Shown one piece after another: positions 1 to 11,132 of a stretch of DNA of 64,000 bases. The notes beneath the pieces were generated by a model that was not told where the DNA came from, made no database searches, and saw only the letters and a list, made by a program, of their open reading frames with translations. A program made the translations under genes and the position numbers. The DNA comes from [Phialemoniopsis] sp. UDSM-2020 (lineage: Eukaryota; Ascomycota; Sordariomycetes; Thyridiales; Thyridiaceae): contig JAEILZ010000006.1 of the NCBI GenBank assembly GCA_018873225.1, positions 3,906,001-3,970,000 on the forward strand. Direction: 5' to 3'. The stretch's first letter is position 1. The number at the start of each line of letters is the position of its first letter.

Positions 1-774
1 GAGGAGCGTATCAACACTGTACCTCTGTACGGTCTCTCCCAAATGAAGAAGGTCATTGCTCAGGCGTTCCCCGAGCTGGTCGAGTTTGGCTTCACAGACA
101 GCAGGGTAGGTCGGCCTCTCGAAAGATTATCTCACCCACTCTGGCTAACAACGAGTGGTGTGCACAGCTGTGCTGGTACACGGACAGTATTGACAATGAC
201 GTACGCTTCTTCCTTTACAATATTGTTCTTACCTCGGCAACTAACTTGAGCAGTACGTCATCGACTATGTACCAGGATACTCCAACTCGCTGTTCATTTG
301 CACGGGAGGCTCGTAAGTATCTGTTGATAACCAGCCTTTCTAGGAACAGTGACTAAGAACGTGTGTAGTGGGCATGCTTTCAAGTTCCTGCCGGTGTTGG
401 GCAAGGTACGCATCACCTCACCTCATGCAACATTGACTACCTTGCTAATGCACCGGACAGCATGTTAAGAACCAGATCGAGCGGGTTCCTGACCAGTTCA
501 CTCCTGCGTGGAAGTGGCGGGTTGCGAAGGAGGGCAAGCCGAACAATGGGCTCTCCGAGGGTGCAAATGGCCCTAGGGAGATGTCAAAGCTCGAGATGGC
601 ATCAGGTATGACCCTTCCTGTGGATCTCTATGTTTCGAAACCTCAGATGTAACTAACAATATCTCTCAACAGCGCGCGACTTCAAGCTGAAGCAGGTAAG
701 CACACACGTCCCACCAATCTCATTGTTGCATTCACTAACAGACCTCGTTGCAGCTTCCTCTAGAGAGACTTTAA
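1..774 (+). CDS. FAD-dependent amine/amino-acid oxidase, 3' part (partial)
   Basis: Only the C-terminal end lies in the window; the 5' part is cut off. Exons read 1-105, 168-200, 254-312, 369-405, 461-605, 673-695 and 754-774, all with GT-AG borders and preserved frame, ending L-P-L-E-R-L-stop. The joined protein carries the run LCWYTDSIDND, then YVIDYVPGYSNSLFICTGGS and GHAFKFLPVLGKH. This is the C-terminal FAD-binding and active-site region of the DAO superfamily group that includes sarcosine, pipecolate, saccharopine and fructosyl-amino-acid oxidases. Such enzymes oxidise secondary amines or N-alkyl amino acids with release of H2O2 and are often peroxisomal. The exact substrate cannot be told from this end. 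The last residues (RL) do not look like a classical SKL peroxisomal signal. Seven small exons in under 800 bases is unusually fragmented compared with its neighbours. Confidence 0.82.
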
Positions 775-940
775 TGCGGGCGAATAAATGTGATCACGTC
801 GCGCATTCTAAAAGAAGAAGGATGATAATCGGCCAAGTTGTGCGAGAGACACCTGTCAAATAGAGTGGGTTTGGAATTCAAAATTCCCACGTAGAGTTTG
901 TTTTGTTGATGAGGTCTAATCATATTACATCACAAAGTGG

Positions 941-3290
941 CTAATCGTCAACATGCGCAAAGTCACTGATAAATCCTTCCAAAAGCCCGTCAATCCCATC
1001 CAATCCTCCTGTCTCAATCATGTCGTTGAGGCTGAAAGCCCAGCTGTCCTGTCCCTCAAATTCCACGGGAGTCTGCAACTGCGACGGGGTGGTGGGGACT
1101 GGGAAGTTTCTGCTCATTATCATACCAATGGTCCGGCTTGCCAAGGCCTCAAATGCATCTCGGTACGGAGAGGCACCCGGCCAGCCTTCCGCTATCGCCA
1201 CCAGGACCATAGTGCAATCTGTACAAGTCTTTGTGACTTCCTCGGGGCGAATGGTTGTCCGAGCCGTAGGTGAGGTCCACAGACAGTGCAAGTACACCAA
1301 GCCAGCCAAGAATATGCAGTGCAACGTGCTCCACGTATACCTGATAGACGTCCCTATGTAAAGCCGGCGGTATCCTTGGCATATGGTCTTAGACGCTTGG
1401 ATGCAGTCATCAAAGATCTGACTAGACGGCTCTTTAAACTCGCCTAGCTGGTTGCGATAAAGCAAAATGACAGTGTAGCTGTAATTCAGTTCATACCAGT
1501 CTCGCTTCATGAACATGGTGAGGTCGTTATTAGATAGCGTCCGCGAGGGTGGCGCAGTTGCAAACCATTCATCCGCGTCTGCGCGCAGCTGTTGAATCCT
1601 AGTGATGTATGCTTCATCACCCACACCAAGGCGTGAAGTCTCCGAGAATAGAGAAGTATGTATGCGAGCCCAAATGCACCGAAGCTTGAACACGTGAAGG
1701 GCGGTGGACATCGTCGTCATTTGCGGGGTGGCCCCAGTATCGTTTGAGGACATCTCAGTGATTGCATTCTCAGTGATTGAGGCATCGTCGACGTTCAATG
1801 GCAACTGATGTGACATTCTGTTAGCCGAGACATAACCTTGTGGACGATAGTAGATCATTACCTCTGCATCGATCTCCTGTAGCGGAATCCCTAACGGTCG
1901 TCCCAGTCGAAGAGCGATGACGCAGTCCATGCCATGGGCGACCCAGAATACTCTCTTGCGCATTTCGCTTGACAGAAGATTGGCATTACAGGCATGTCGC
2001 TTGGTGCTCCGATGATATCCGAGCTCAATGCATTGCCGCAATGCCAGGCCGGTCAACTTCCTGAGCTAGCGTCAGAAAATAAGTATGATCAGTTCCCTGT
2101 GAATTTACACCTACCAGAGCGATGGACCTGTCGGTGACCGCATAGAGTACATGGCGTAGCATAATAGCGCCTGGATGGACTCAAGATTGTTGTTGGACAA
2201 TACATCGGTGTAGAGTTGTGCGGACATGTAGAGTTGCTGGATGGCCACGGTCAGCAATCTCATTTATTGTGCTAGTTCACCCCCTGGTGGTAGTGGCATG
2301 GAATTACCTCAGCTAATGATTGAGTATTTGGGGTAAGAAGAGCCCCAATAGCATACACCTAGGAATGATCAGTCAATGCAAAGGGTGGCGATGACCGTCA
2401 TGACCTTACCATATTCAGGAAGAACAGAGATGAAGAGTAGAAACCAATCTCGGTTGAACTTCGCGATGAACTGTAGAGTTCTGTCTCCCAGCGCCTGAAC
2501 GTCGGCTCGTGAAGGAAAGGGTACTGGGGATGCATGTGCTCGAAGTATGCATCGCTCAGCCTCAATGCCGTCTCATACTCAGGCAAGAGACCTGGAGACG
2601 GTACTGAAGTACTGCCATCCGTGACGTTGACAAAGGTCGGCGCGATTGGTAGATCCCGAGTGAGAGACAGGTTGATGATGCGGGAGAATGCAAAAACAGA
2701 GGATGAGCCTAGATACTGAGGCTCTACGTGCGTAGTGCGGCTGTCCAGAACTCCTATGCTCGATGACAGATCGCTGGACCTCGGGCCTTGATCAGGAGTC
2801 TGGACGTATGAAGGTGTACTGTCGTCTGCATAGCTCTCGGCAGTAAGCAGCGGCGATGGCGGAGACCGCGAGGATTGTCCGGTGCTTTCGAGGTTTGCGA
2901 CGCGCCCTTCCAAGACGGCAAGATAATTCCGTGTTCGAGGTTTCTTGGTCAGAGGGTCTTGCACGAGACATTCTGGTAAGGTCAGTCAACTGCACGTCAT
3001 GTGCCACATCTTGAAGGGGTGCATACGGATTCCCAGTCTTTTACAGGAGCTACACGCAGGGATCTGGTCATCACACTGTAGTACTCCGGTCTCAGTATCA
3101 ACCCCAAGTCCAGGATAATTCAAGTTACCTTGAGCTTCTTGTCCTTGCAGTGAAGGCAAGCTTGGTGAGCTCTCGTGCCCGGAATACGCCGCCGTCGGTG
3201 CCTCGGCCTCTGACCTTGACCACCCATCTGCATCATGTTGCCTTTCGTTCGAGGGTCGATCAGAGATTCGGGGACCGGGCGTGTGCCCAT
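941..3290 (-). CDS. Zn2Cys6 transcription factor with fungal_trans domain
   Basis: Exons on the minus strand: about 3290-3129, 3075-3027, 2972-2410, 2358-2308, about 2240-2115 and 2056-941. The zinc cluster is split by two introns and reads ACLHCKDKKLKC, then DDQIPACSSCKRLGIQC, the CX2CX6C...CX2CX6C pattern. It is followed by a short coiled segment (NYLAVLEGRVANLES). The middle holds the fungal_trans (PF04082) signatures LESIQALLCYAMYSMRSPTGPSLW and GLALRQCIELGYHR with EMRKRVFWVAHGMDCVIALRLGRPLGI. Length is about 690 residues, usual for the family. The start at 3290 is the upstream in-frame ATG; 3236 and 3227 are also possible. It is divergent from the MFS transporter at 3684 with 393 bp between them, which suggests local control of that transporter. 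The target compound is unknown. Confidence 0.85.
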
Positions 3291-3683
3291 TCCAGAGAGT
3301 GACAGAGGAGGAGCACCAGGTTTGTTGTGTGGGGTAAGTTAGTAAACCAAAGCTTGACGCCGCCAAGATAAGCCATGAAGTGAGGTCATGCGGCCTTCCG
3401 ATTGGCCAGCCGTATTCTTCCGGCCGGTTATGGGTCCGCTTTGGAGCCTCCCTATCTCGTATACTTCCGGAGCGCAGCTAGCGGCACACCGAAAACAACT
3501 TTTGCACGTCGTGGGCGTGTTCGTGTGGTATGGCCAAGCAATGTCTTGCAGGCATGCCTCTGGAGCCGAGTGCCGCCCCATGATCTCTGATGTTGTATTT
3601 AAGTGCCCCAGACTCCCTTTCCCCGGATTGTTGATGTTCTCAGCATCTCCAGCCCAGCCTTGACGGAACACTTCAGAATCAAG
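3291..3683. promoter_or_regulatory. Divergent promoter between Zn2Cys6 factor and MFS transporter
   Basis: This 393 bp interval separates two outward-facing start codons. A TATA-like TATTTAAG lies at 3596-3603, about 85 bp before the transporter ATG. The sequence has several CGG/CCG triplets (for example TTCCGGCCGG and TTCCGGAGC), the usual half-sites for Zn2Cys6 proteins. The 11-mer GGGCGTGTTCG at 3513-3523 matches the left part of the direct-repeat element found at 12.6-20.1 kb but not its right half. Confidence 0.5.
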
Positions 3684-5481
3684 ATGACCATCAAATCGAT
3701 TCTCACAGAGTCAGTCCTGGCAAAATATGTCCGGACCATCAAAGCAACCCCCCGGGAGCTGATGGTCAACCGGAGCCTGCTGCTCTCCTGCGCAGTCTAT
3801 GCGCTGGCGGGTCTTCCAACAAGTTGGTTCAACCCCTGTTCTCTGACAGCGCGACATTACTAACAACTCTTCCAGCGTGGGACCAAGGCTCGTCCTCGGT
3901 CGTGCCATCCTTGCCAGGCTTCCAAAAGCACTTTGACATCAAGTCTGGCGCCAAGGCTGACGACATTCAAAACTTTATCTCGATTATCTACATTGGTTAC
4001 GCTGTCGGTGCTGCCGGGTCCTTCTTCATCAATGATCGCATTGGACGACGATGGGCCTTTAGGCTTTACACGGCTATCTGGATCCTTGGACAGATCGTTG
4101 CTACGACAGCTCCTGGATGGCCGGCACTGTATACAGCTCGCATCATCTCGGGTATCGGCATCGGATCCTTGAGTGTCATTGGTCCCATGGCGATTGTTGA
4201 GATTGCCCCGGCCGAGATTCGTGGTTTGCTTGCAGCCTGGTACACTGTGGCCATGGGTGTGGCTCTTTTCACGGCCGTATTCTGTGTCTATGGCATCTAC
4301 CTGCACATGCCATCGAGCGACCTGCAATACCAAATTGTGTGGTTTTCGCCCGCTATTTGGATGGCTTTCGCTATCGTCTCCAGTTTCTTCATCGTCGAGT
4401 CTCCAAGATGGCTCATGATGGTGGACAGACGAGATGACGCAATTGCTGTCCTGGTTGACATTCGACGCTTGCCAGTCGACAGCCCTCGGCTCCAAAAGGA
4501 GGTGGCGGATATCGAAGCCTCGATTAGTGGAGTGAACGCAAGCTTGCTAGGCATCGCCAAGGAGACTTTCACCGTTCCTTCCAACCTACGCCGGCTGTCA
4601 CAGGCTTTGATATCATACGCCCTTGCACAACTCTCGGGCGCCAACTCTGTGACGTCTTACTTCGTCCCCATCATGAGCATCATCGGGGTTGGTGGCGGCA
4701 CATCCCAGAGCATGTTCTTGAGCGGAATGTACGGATTCTCCAAGTTCATCTTCTCCCTCATCGCCTCCTTCTTCTTCATCGACGCCCTGGGAAGACGGCG
4801 TTCCCTATTTGTCGGCATCACTCTGCAGCTTGTCTCGCATGTCTACATAGGCGTCTTTATCAAGTACCATCAAGAGGGTCCTGTGAGCAATGCAGCTTCG
4901 CAGACGGCCATTGCAGCGCTATTCTTCCACGCTTTTGGATATGCAGTTGGTAGGTTTCTACTCCCAGTACAAGAAATTGTTGGCAAAGTTAAGAGAGATC
5001 TGGCCTGAACTAACGACGCGCTTACCTGACAGGCTTGTTTGTCCTTCCTTATATCTTCGGCGGCGAGCTCTGGCCCAATCACCTTCGATCCTTCGGCGGT
5101 GCTGTCAGTCAGACATTCCACTGGCTCTTTATCTACGCAGTCAAGTACAGCATCCCTTCGCTACTCAAGTCGACCGACAACTGGGGCGCCTTCCTTTTCT
5201 TTGCTGGATGGTGCTTCCTGGGCCTGGTCTACGTGTTCTTCATGGTTCCTGAGGTCGCGGGACTGAGCGTCGAGGAGATTGACCACATCTTCAAAGGCTC
5301 CTGGTTCAAGGCCTACAAAACCCCGCAGAGGCTCCCCGTCATCAGAAGCTTGGAAGAGGGCGATGGAAAGATTTCGGTCGAACAAAGGTATACCTCCACG
5401 TTGACTAGTCGTTTAGGGCCATTGTTTGACACTGTTGTGCTAACAGGACCCAGCAGAGATCATGCGGACGTCAAGAAGTAA
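3684..5481 (+). CDS. MFS sugar-type transporter
   Basis: Exons 3684-3822, 3876-4949 and 5033-about 5481. The joined protein starts MTIKSILTESV and enters the membrane domain through LLLSCAVYALAGLPTTWDQG. Sugar-porter signatures are present: NDRIGRRWAFRLYT in loop 2-3, RIISGIGIGSLSV, the PAEIRG motif, ESPRWLM before the central loop and PYIFGGELWPNHLRS in the C-terminal half, then PEVAGLSVEEIDHIF. About 12 membrane segments and roughly 510-520 residues fit the family. It imports a sugar or related polyol/acid across the plasma membrane; the substrate is not readable. The C-terminus is uncertain. An optional 59-nt intron (gtatac...aacag) starting near 5388 would replace the last residues and end near 5507. 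It pairs with the divergent Zn2Cys6 factor. Confidence 0.87.
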
Positions 5482-5507
5482 GGTCCGACGCTACTGGAGC
5501 TGGGTAG

Positions 5508-6110
5508 TGAGGTGCACATGGAATTTTTATTCAAATTGAAATCACTGTCTCCGTCTCGCGGAGAGCGCTAAAGTCGCTGGTCAAGATCCGCTGAGAGCTG
5601 GGCTAATAATACTCCATATGCATAAGCACTGCCTCACCCCACAACCACCCTTGACACTTCATGAGGTCATCGCTTTGGCGTTTGGCATCTTTTGCGTCTA
5701 TTAGCTTTAAGTAGTTAATTCCAAGTACAATATGAATGCCAAATTACTTAAGTAGAGCTGACGGAGTTTAAAACCTGCGGAATGAAGTTTTGACATCTTG
5801 AGGGCTCGATCGCCCATGCTAAAACGTCGAGCAAGAGAGAATGGGGCCGCGTGGTCAAGAATTGAAGAATTGCCCAGAAGAGGAAATAAATTTGCGGCCT
5901 CAAGTGGAGTTTTAGAGGAGTGTGGGCGTGGAGGTCAACCTCACGTCAGCACAGGGGCGATGAAAGCACATGCAAATTGACGTCGCGCATTGCTCGTATC
6001 GCTTTCCCAGTTGGGATTACAAAAATTCATATTATAAAAGCTACTTTGTACCAACATCAATCAGTGGTATCTTGTGAAGCAAACGAGAGAAGTCCACCCG
6101 CGACGCAACA
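5508..6110. other. Intergenic region upstream of aldehyde dehydrogenase
   Basis: No gene is seen here. It holds the 3' flank of the MFS gene and the promoter of the aldehyde dehydrogenase. A TATAAAA box lies at 6033-6039, about 75 bp before the ATG at 6111. The stretch is more AT-rich than the flanking coding sequence. Confidence 0.5.
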
Positions 6111-7854
6111 ATGTCATCCACCAGCCCCATCAGCGTGTCAAAGGCCGACCGGCCGTACTCGACGGCCGAGGAGTGCACCGCCGCGCACGCCCGCCTCGTC
6201 AAGACCTTTGCCAGCGGCAAGACCAAGTCGCTGCGCTGGCGCAAGTGGCAGCTCAAGCAGTTCTGGTGGATGGTCCACGACAACGAGGACGCCATCTGCC
6301 GCGCCCTCGCCGCCGACCTTGGCCGCCCGGACATGGAGTCGCTCGTCGTCGAGTGCACCGTCATGAAGCAGCTCATCTTGGATCAGATCGAGCACCTCGA
6401 GGAGTGGGCCGCCGACGACCCCATCCCCGAGGCTGATTTTATCTTCAGGACCATCGGCAAGGCGCGCATTCGCAAGGAGCCGCGCGGCGTGGCGCTCGTC
6501 CTCGGCGCATGGAATACACCTATCCTCGTTACGTTTGCGCCCGCCGCCGCGGCCGTCGCTGCCGGGTGCTGTGCGCTGCTCAAGCCATCCGAGCTCGCCG
6601 TCGCGTCGCAGAACCTCATGGCTGATCTGGTGAAGCGGTACCTCGACCTGGACGCGATCCAGCTCGTGACGGGAGCAGCGGCCGAGACGAGCAAGCTCCT
6701 CGAGCTCAAGTTCGACCACATCTTCCACACGGGCTCGCCCAAGGTCGGCAAGATCGTCCTGGTCGCCGCGGCCAAGCACATGACGCCCGTAGTCCTGGAG
6801 CTCGGCGGACAGGGCCCCGCAATCGTGACGAGCAAGGTAGACGTCAATATCGCGGCGAAGCGGATCGCCTGGGCCAAGTACCTGAACGCCGGCCAGATCT
6901 GCACCTGCGTCAACCACGTCTTTGCCGACCCGAGCATCTACGACCAGTTCGTCGAACGCCTGGTCTACTGGACGGCCAAGTTTGCCGGCGAGGGCGAGCT
7001 GCAGATCGACAACATCATCAACAAGGCCAATTACAACCGGCTGGCCGACCTCCTCGCTAGTACGAAGGGCAAGGTGCACCAGTCACATAAGTCGATTGAG
7101 GCCAAGAGCCTTTTTGCTCCGGCTGTTGTGTCGGGTGTCAAGCCGCAAGGTATTTTCTGCAGTGAGACGAGGGCAAGCCCTCATCCGAGACTAATGTTGT
7201 GTTACCATTAGATGCCCTCCTCAGCGACGAGATCTTCGGCCCCATTTGCCCGGTGATCAAGGCGACTTACCAGGAAGCTGTCAAGGATATCAACTCCCGA
7301 GCGAATCCCCTTGCCGCCTACATCTTTAGCACTGACAGGTCGGAGATCAACTACAGTGAGTTTTCGATGAGACACTGTGGCCTCATGGATCCTTGATTAA
7401 CTGAGCTGACTGTTTCCCCTCTCTAGTCCTCGACAACACTCTTTCGGGCGGTGTGACGGTGAATGACCTGATGATGCATGGTATCCTCCCGGGCACACCC
7501 TTCGGAGGCGTAGGCGAGTCCGGCATGGGTTGCTACCACGGCAAGTACGGCTTCATGGCCTTCACCCACCTCCGAGCCGTCCTTGAGATCCCCTTCTGGC
7601 TTGACAGCGTCTTGTCCTGGAGGTATCCACCTTTCGAAATCAAGAACAAGAGCAAGGTGGCTGTCAAGAACAAGCTGGGCTTCCGGAGAGGGGAGACGAT
7701 GGAAGACCAGGTCATCGGCCGGAGTAGATTCCCGAGCTGGACGACAATCGGTGTCGCGGTAGCTATCGCGGGCACGCTGGGCGCCCAATGGTCCAGGGGC
7801 GGTCTTGGTCCGCTCGACGGCGTGATCTCGAGCGTGCAGTCGGCGTTCCGTTGA
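6111..7854 (+). CDS. Aldehyde dehydrogenase, class-3-like, C-terminal membrane anchor
   Basis: Exons 6111-7149, 7212-7355 and 7427-7854 join in frame to a protein of about 535 residues. It oxidises aldehydes to carboxylic acids with NAD(P)+. Visible signatures are the N-terminal EPRGVALVLGAWNTP, the coenzyme-loop FHTGSPKVGK, the general-base motif LELGGQGPAIV, and the nucleophile loop NAGQICTCVNHVF with the catalytic Cys after GQI. The C-terminal half has EIFGPICPV and PFGGVGESGMGCYHG. Absence of an N-terminal targeting segment and a hydrophobic stretch near the end (TTIGVAVAIAGTLGA) resemble tail-anchored fatty aldehyde dehydrogenases (ALDH3 group), which act on long-chain aldehydes at ER or peroxisome membranes. 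In the base motif the usual K after LELGG is Q. Exon 1 is very GC-rich at third positions. Neighbours do not suggest a pathway. Confidence 0.9.
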
Positions 7855-8153
7855 TCCGTGCAAAGTCAGATCGGGCTAGCAACTGCTTTTGTTTTGACAG
7901 TTTGCATCAAACACGCTTCACTTATGAAATATGTCTGGTGACAAATTTGTAATATTATCGAAAGAGATGGATATCATATATGCGTGAACCGTGATGGTAT
8001 AGGATGCAACTCCTGACGCGGGGCGCCTCTAATAGGAAAAACATGGGAACCCGCAGATTAATAACGAAGCACAACTTGTTGCCTAGAACACCTCCATGCT
8101 AACCGACCAAGTATCAAGAAATCAGAATGCAGCCCCCACCGCGTGAGCCGCAT

Positions 8154-9343
8154 CTACTGAGGCGGGTGGTAGGGCTGTTGAGCGGCCGGCGTCGCCGTAG
8201 GGCTAGCGTACGACGGGGGATATTGTTGCTGCTGCTGCTGTTGGGGGTAGCCGTACTGCTGGTGTTCCGGCGCAGGCGTGGCGCTCGTCTCAGGGTACTG
8301 CTGGTACTGCTGCTCAGGCGCCGGGGTACCGGTCGCCTGGGGGTACTGCTGCTGGTACTGCTGAGGCTGCTGCTGTTGCTGCTGGCCGTACGAATAGCTG
8401 GAGGCATCATAGGGAGCGGAGGCCGGTACTTCGTGCGCCTGCTGCTGAGGAGGGTAGACCTGCGAGGTGTACGCGGTGTTCTGGTCGGCGTATTGCTGGT
8501 GAGCGGGGGCCTGCTGGGGCGGGTACTGCTGGTTCAGCATGGGCTGGGCCTGCTGGGCGTTCATCTCGACCTGGCCGTTGTCGCCAGTGCCGGCCTTCTT
8601 CTTGGCCTGGAGGTGAAGGCGGACCTGGTGAGCGAGGTAGGCGAGCGAGGCGATGTGGAGGAGCCTATGAGAGAGGAGCGGGTCAGCAATGGTCCTAGAT
8701 ATTGCCAGATGGAGGAACAACTCACATCACTAGCGCAGAGAGACCGGCAGTGGCGGCCATGCAAGCAAGACCAGTCTTGGTCGCAACGGCGACACGCTTC
8801 TCCAGGGTGCCATCGCGACGATAGATGTTGCAGTGGCCGCTGTTGACGGCGCTACCGTCGCTCCAGCAGTCGGCGTTGACAGAGACGGTGAAGGAAGCGC
8901 GCAGGGCAGCGTTGGCGCCCATGGACGAGAGCCAGAAAATGGCCATGAGAAGGTCGAGCGACATGTGCGCCCAGTAGTTGTAGGCCTTGTGGCAGCCGAC
9001 GGCCTTCTCACTGAGGAGGGTGTAGCCGACGATGATCAGAGTGAAGAGACCCTGAAGGAGAAGTGTCAGTCGCTGTGAACAGCAGGCAGGGCGTATTGGG
9101 ACAAAAGATGCGACATACGCAGACCAAAGCGAACACACTCGCATCTAGCGCCAGGCCATGAATGACGAGACCGCTCAGGATGATGATGATGAATCCAAAG
9201 AAGGCCTGGAATCCACGGACGACGGTCACCCACACGGGAGTCTTGAAGATGGGGTTAGAACCGTGAGGGCCCTCATGTTCGCTGTTGTCGACGCCGCCGC
9301 CAACGACGTGGGCGTTGTAAGTCTGTTTCGGTTCGGCAGACAT
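8154..9343 (-). CDS. MARVEL-like four-helix membrane protein with Q/P/Y-rich tail
   Basis: Three exons: 9343 to about 9130 (ends FALVC), about 9055 to 8727 (starts GLFTL), and about 8666 to 8154 (starts near LLHIASLAYLA). The N-terminus is hydrophilic (MSAEPKQTYNAHVVGGG). It is followed by four hydrophobic helices: VVRGFQAFFGFIIIILSGL, GLFTLIIVGYTLL, LDLLMAIFWLSSMGANAAL and ATAGLSALVMLLHIASLAYLA. A Cys-containing loop lies between helices 3 and 4. This is the layout of fungal MARVEL-domain proteins of the plasma membrane or vesicles. The last 120 residues are low complexity, full of QQ, PQQ and QYP units with poly-Q runs, and are probably disordered and cytoplasmic. Function is unknown; related proteins are linked to membrane apposition. 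Confidence 0.8.
8160..8560 (-). repeat. Low-complexity CAG/CTG-rich coding repeat (poly-Gln tail)
   Basis: The plus strand shows many ctg/ctgctgctg and ggtactgctg units. Read on the minus strand they give interrupted QQQQQQ and QQYPQ tandem units in the tail of the MARVEL-like protein. Two near copies of an APEQQYQQYPETSATPAPEHQQY-type unit suggest recent slippage duplication, so length variation between strains is likely. Confidence 0.65.
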
Positions 9344-10492
9344 GGTGATGATGATGCGTTAAGCGGCGACAGCTGCGATATTCCGACAACAGGTTGGGAA
9401 GAGAATGCGACACAGGCTGAGTCTGCGCGACAAGACTTTCCACGGCGGGACCCTGCAGCATCTTTATTCGAATTAGAGCTGGCCTTGACATGGGCGGACT
9501 TTGACGGACCAGACCACGTTGGGACGGCGGGAAGCCCTGCGAGCGAGCTACGAGCGTGGCATTGCCCTGAAACCACCCCACTCAGCCAGCGGTTCGCCGT
9601 TGAGGACGGGGCCCTGGTTGGCGCCTTTTGGGACTTTTAACGTTAGCCCTCAGGCGGTCTGCTCTCTAGACGGTGCAGCAGAGCGAGACACAAGGCAGAC
9701 TGGAGGCCCTTCGACGTATGGCGTCTTGGCTCGGGAGATTTGGTGCTGCCCAAGCGGGCATGGGCCGGAAAGCTAGCGCCTCAGCCGCACGCCGGGCGGA
9801 GGCACCGTCTTGAGATCTCCTTTTTCCACCATCGTCCATGTCCAAGAATAGACACAGACCTTAGTTTGTTAAAGAAGTGATCCAAACTGCCGAGTATGAT
9901 GATGGGTACTTAACTAGTCATCGCTACCTTTCTATCTCGTGGACCTAGATGGTGAGAGACAGAGCAAGGCGATCAAGGGAAAAGATGTCGATGCTGTCGG
10001 AGTCTGTACGAAGAGTGGACCCTGGTTGACAGGGTTCCCTGCACCAAGCAATAGTGCCGTCTTGGCATAGCAGAATTCTGCCTTCAGCTTGACCTGAAAT
10101 CGGAAAGCTGCGCGACTTGCTGTGGATCCTCAATGCGACCATGTCACCATCGGAGTTGGGCATGAGCAGAACAAGCATTGCAGCGCGAACGACTCCCGCG
10201 ACCTAATCCATCTGGAGTGTGCTGAGGCTTATTTCATGGGCCAATGGAATTGAGGACGATAGAATTGGGTTTCCCCCCTCTTTGTGTAGCTACTTGTACG
10301 TACGTACATGCAGCACTGCCATACCCTACACTTGCTGCGTTCGGCAAGCTGAAACGGCCATCTTCTCTCCTCCGGGCTCGGCTCCGACACACACCGTAAA
10401 AGTCAACATCCACCCTTGCACACTCCTATAACAAAAGCATCATCTATTAAAAGTATCACCGAGACATATTCCACATCCCTATTCCTTGAAAG
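9344..10492. other. Intergenic, no gene recognised
   Basis: About 1.15 kb holds the upstream region of the MARVEL-like gene and the 3' flank of the secreted-protein gene. Open frames are short (up to 160 residues), have no introns with good borders and no family resemblance. I see no repeat or RNA gene. Confidence 0.4.
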
Positions 10493-11132
10493 CTAGACCG
10501 ACACGACCTCTATGTCTACGTCCACTGCACCCGGCAGATCGTCCTGGTTTGCCGGATTGCTTTCATACCACCAAATCGCCCAAGTAACAACCCCCCTCAG
10601 ACCTGTCTGCGGAACAGCAACCCAGTGTGTGCCTCCAATCGTTTTGTCTTTATATCGCAGGAGTGTCTTTCGTACCGACCTGTCTTTATGAGTTCCCCAT
10701 GCGGTGTAGTCGATTGTGAGGCCTATGCCGACAGGCTTCACGGTCGCTGAAACGCGCAGTTGATGTTCGCCTTTGCCGCTTGGCCCAGCTAGGGTGAGAA
10801 ACTCGCTCGGAGCATCGTCAAGGACGATAGTCGATCGTTTCGTCCCCCTCTGCACTTGCACCGGTTGTTTAGGGGGGTACGTCTGAACGATCAAATTGTC
10901 CTCGTTGTTGAGATATAGCGTCCTGTTGTTCAATTCGGGACGATCACTTGACACTCGCGCGCATGATTAGATCATATCACTCAACGGCGCAGCAGCGTCC
11001 AAGTAGGGCGCGAAAGACGTACCTGACGACACGAAGAAGGTATGATTTTCCTGGCTCCAGGCTCCCTGCTACCAGGTTGAAACCAGCAAGGACACTCGAT
11101 AAAATGGGAAGTCCCATGCCGAATATCCTCAT
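10493..11132 (-). CDS. Small secreted protein of unknown function
   Basis: Two exons, 11132-11023 and 10946-10493, joined across a 76-nt intron with donor GTACGT and acceptor CAAG. The joint reads YLLRVVSDRPELNNRTLYL. The protein is about 187 residues. Its N-terminus MRIFGMGLPILSSVLAGFNLVAGS looks like a signal peptide, with likely cleavage near the AG-S step. The mature part is polar and beta-rich in character, with an N-glycosylation sequon (NNRT) and no cysteine apparent after the signal, so it is not a typical Cys-rich effector. I do not recognise the family. A nearer acceptor (GCGAG) would put the reading out of frame, so the CAAG acceptor was chosen. It stands alone between two gene-poor stretches. 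Confidence 0.6.

Noticed and set aside
3860..4495. 211-residue minus-strand frame over the MFS transporter
   Set aside because: Antisense shadow of the transporter exon with no motif.
6138..7079. 313-residue open frame antisense to the aldehyde dehydrogenase
   Set aside because: It arises from the strong G/C third-position bias of the dehydrogenase exon; no family resemblance and it lies wholly inside a well-supported gene.
8160..8560. CAG/CTG repeat region considered as a microsatellite or CRISPR-like array
   Set aside because: Units are irregular and in frame with a poly-Gln protein tail; no spacer-repeat pattern.
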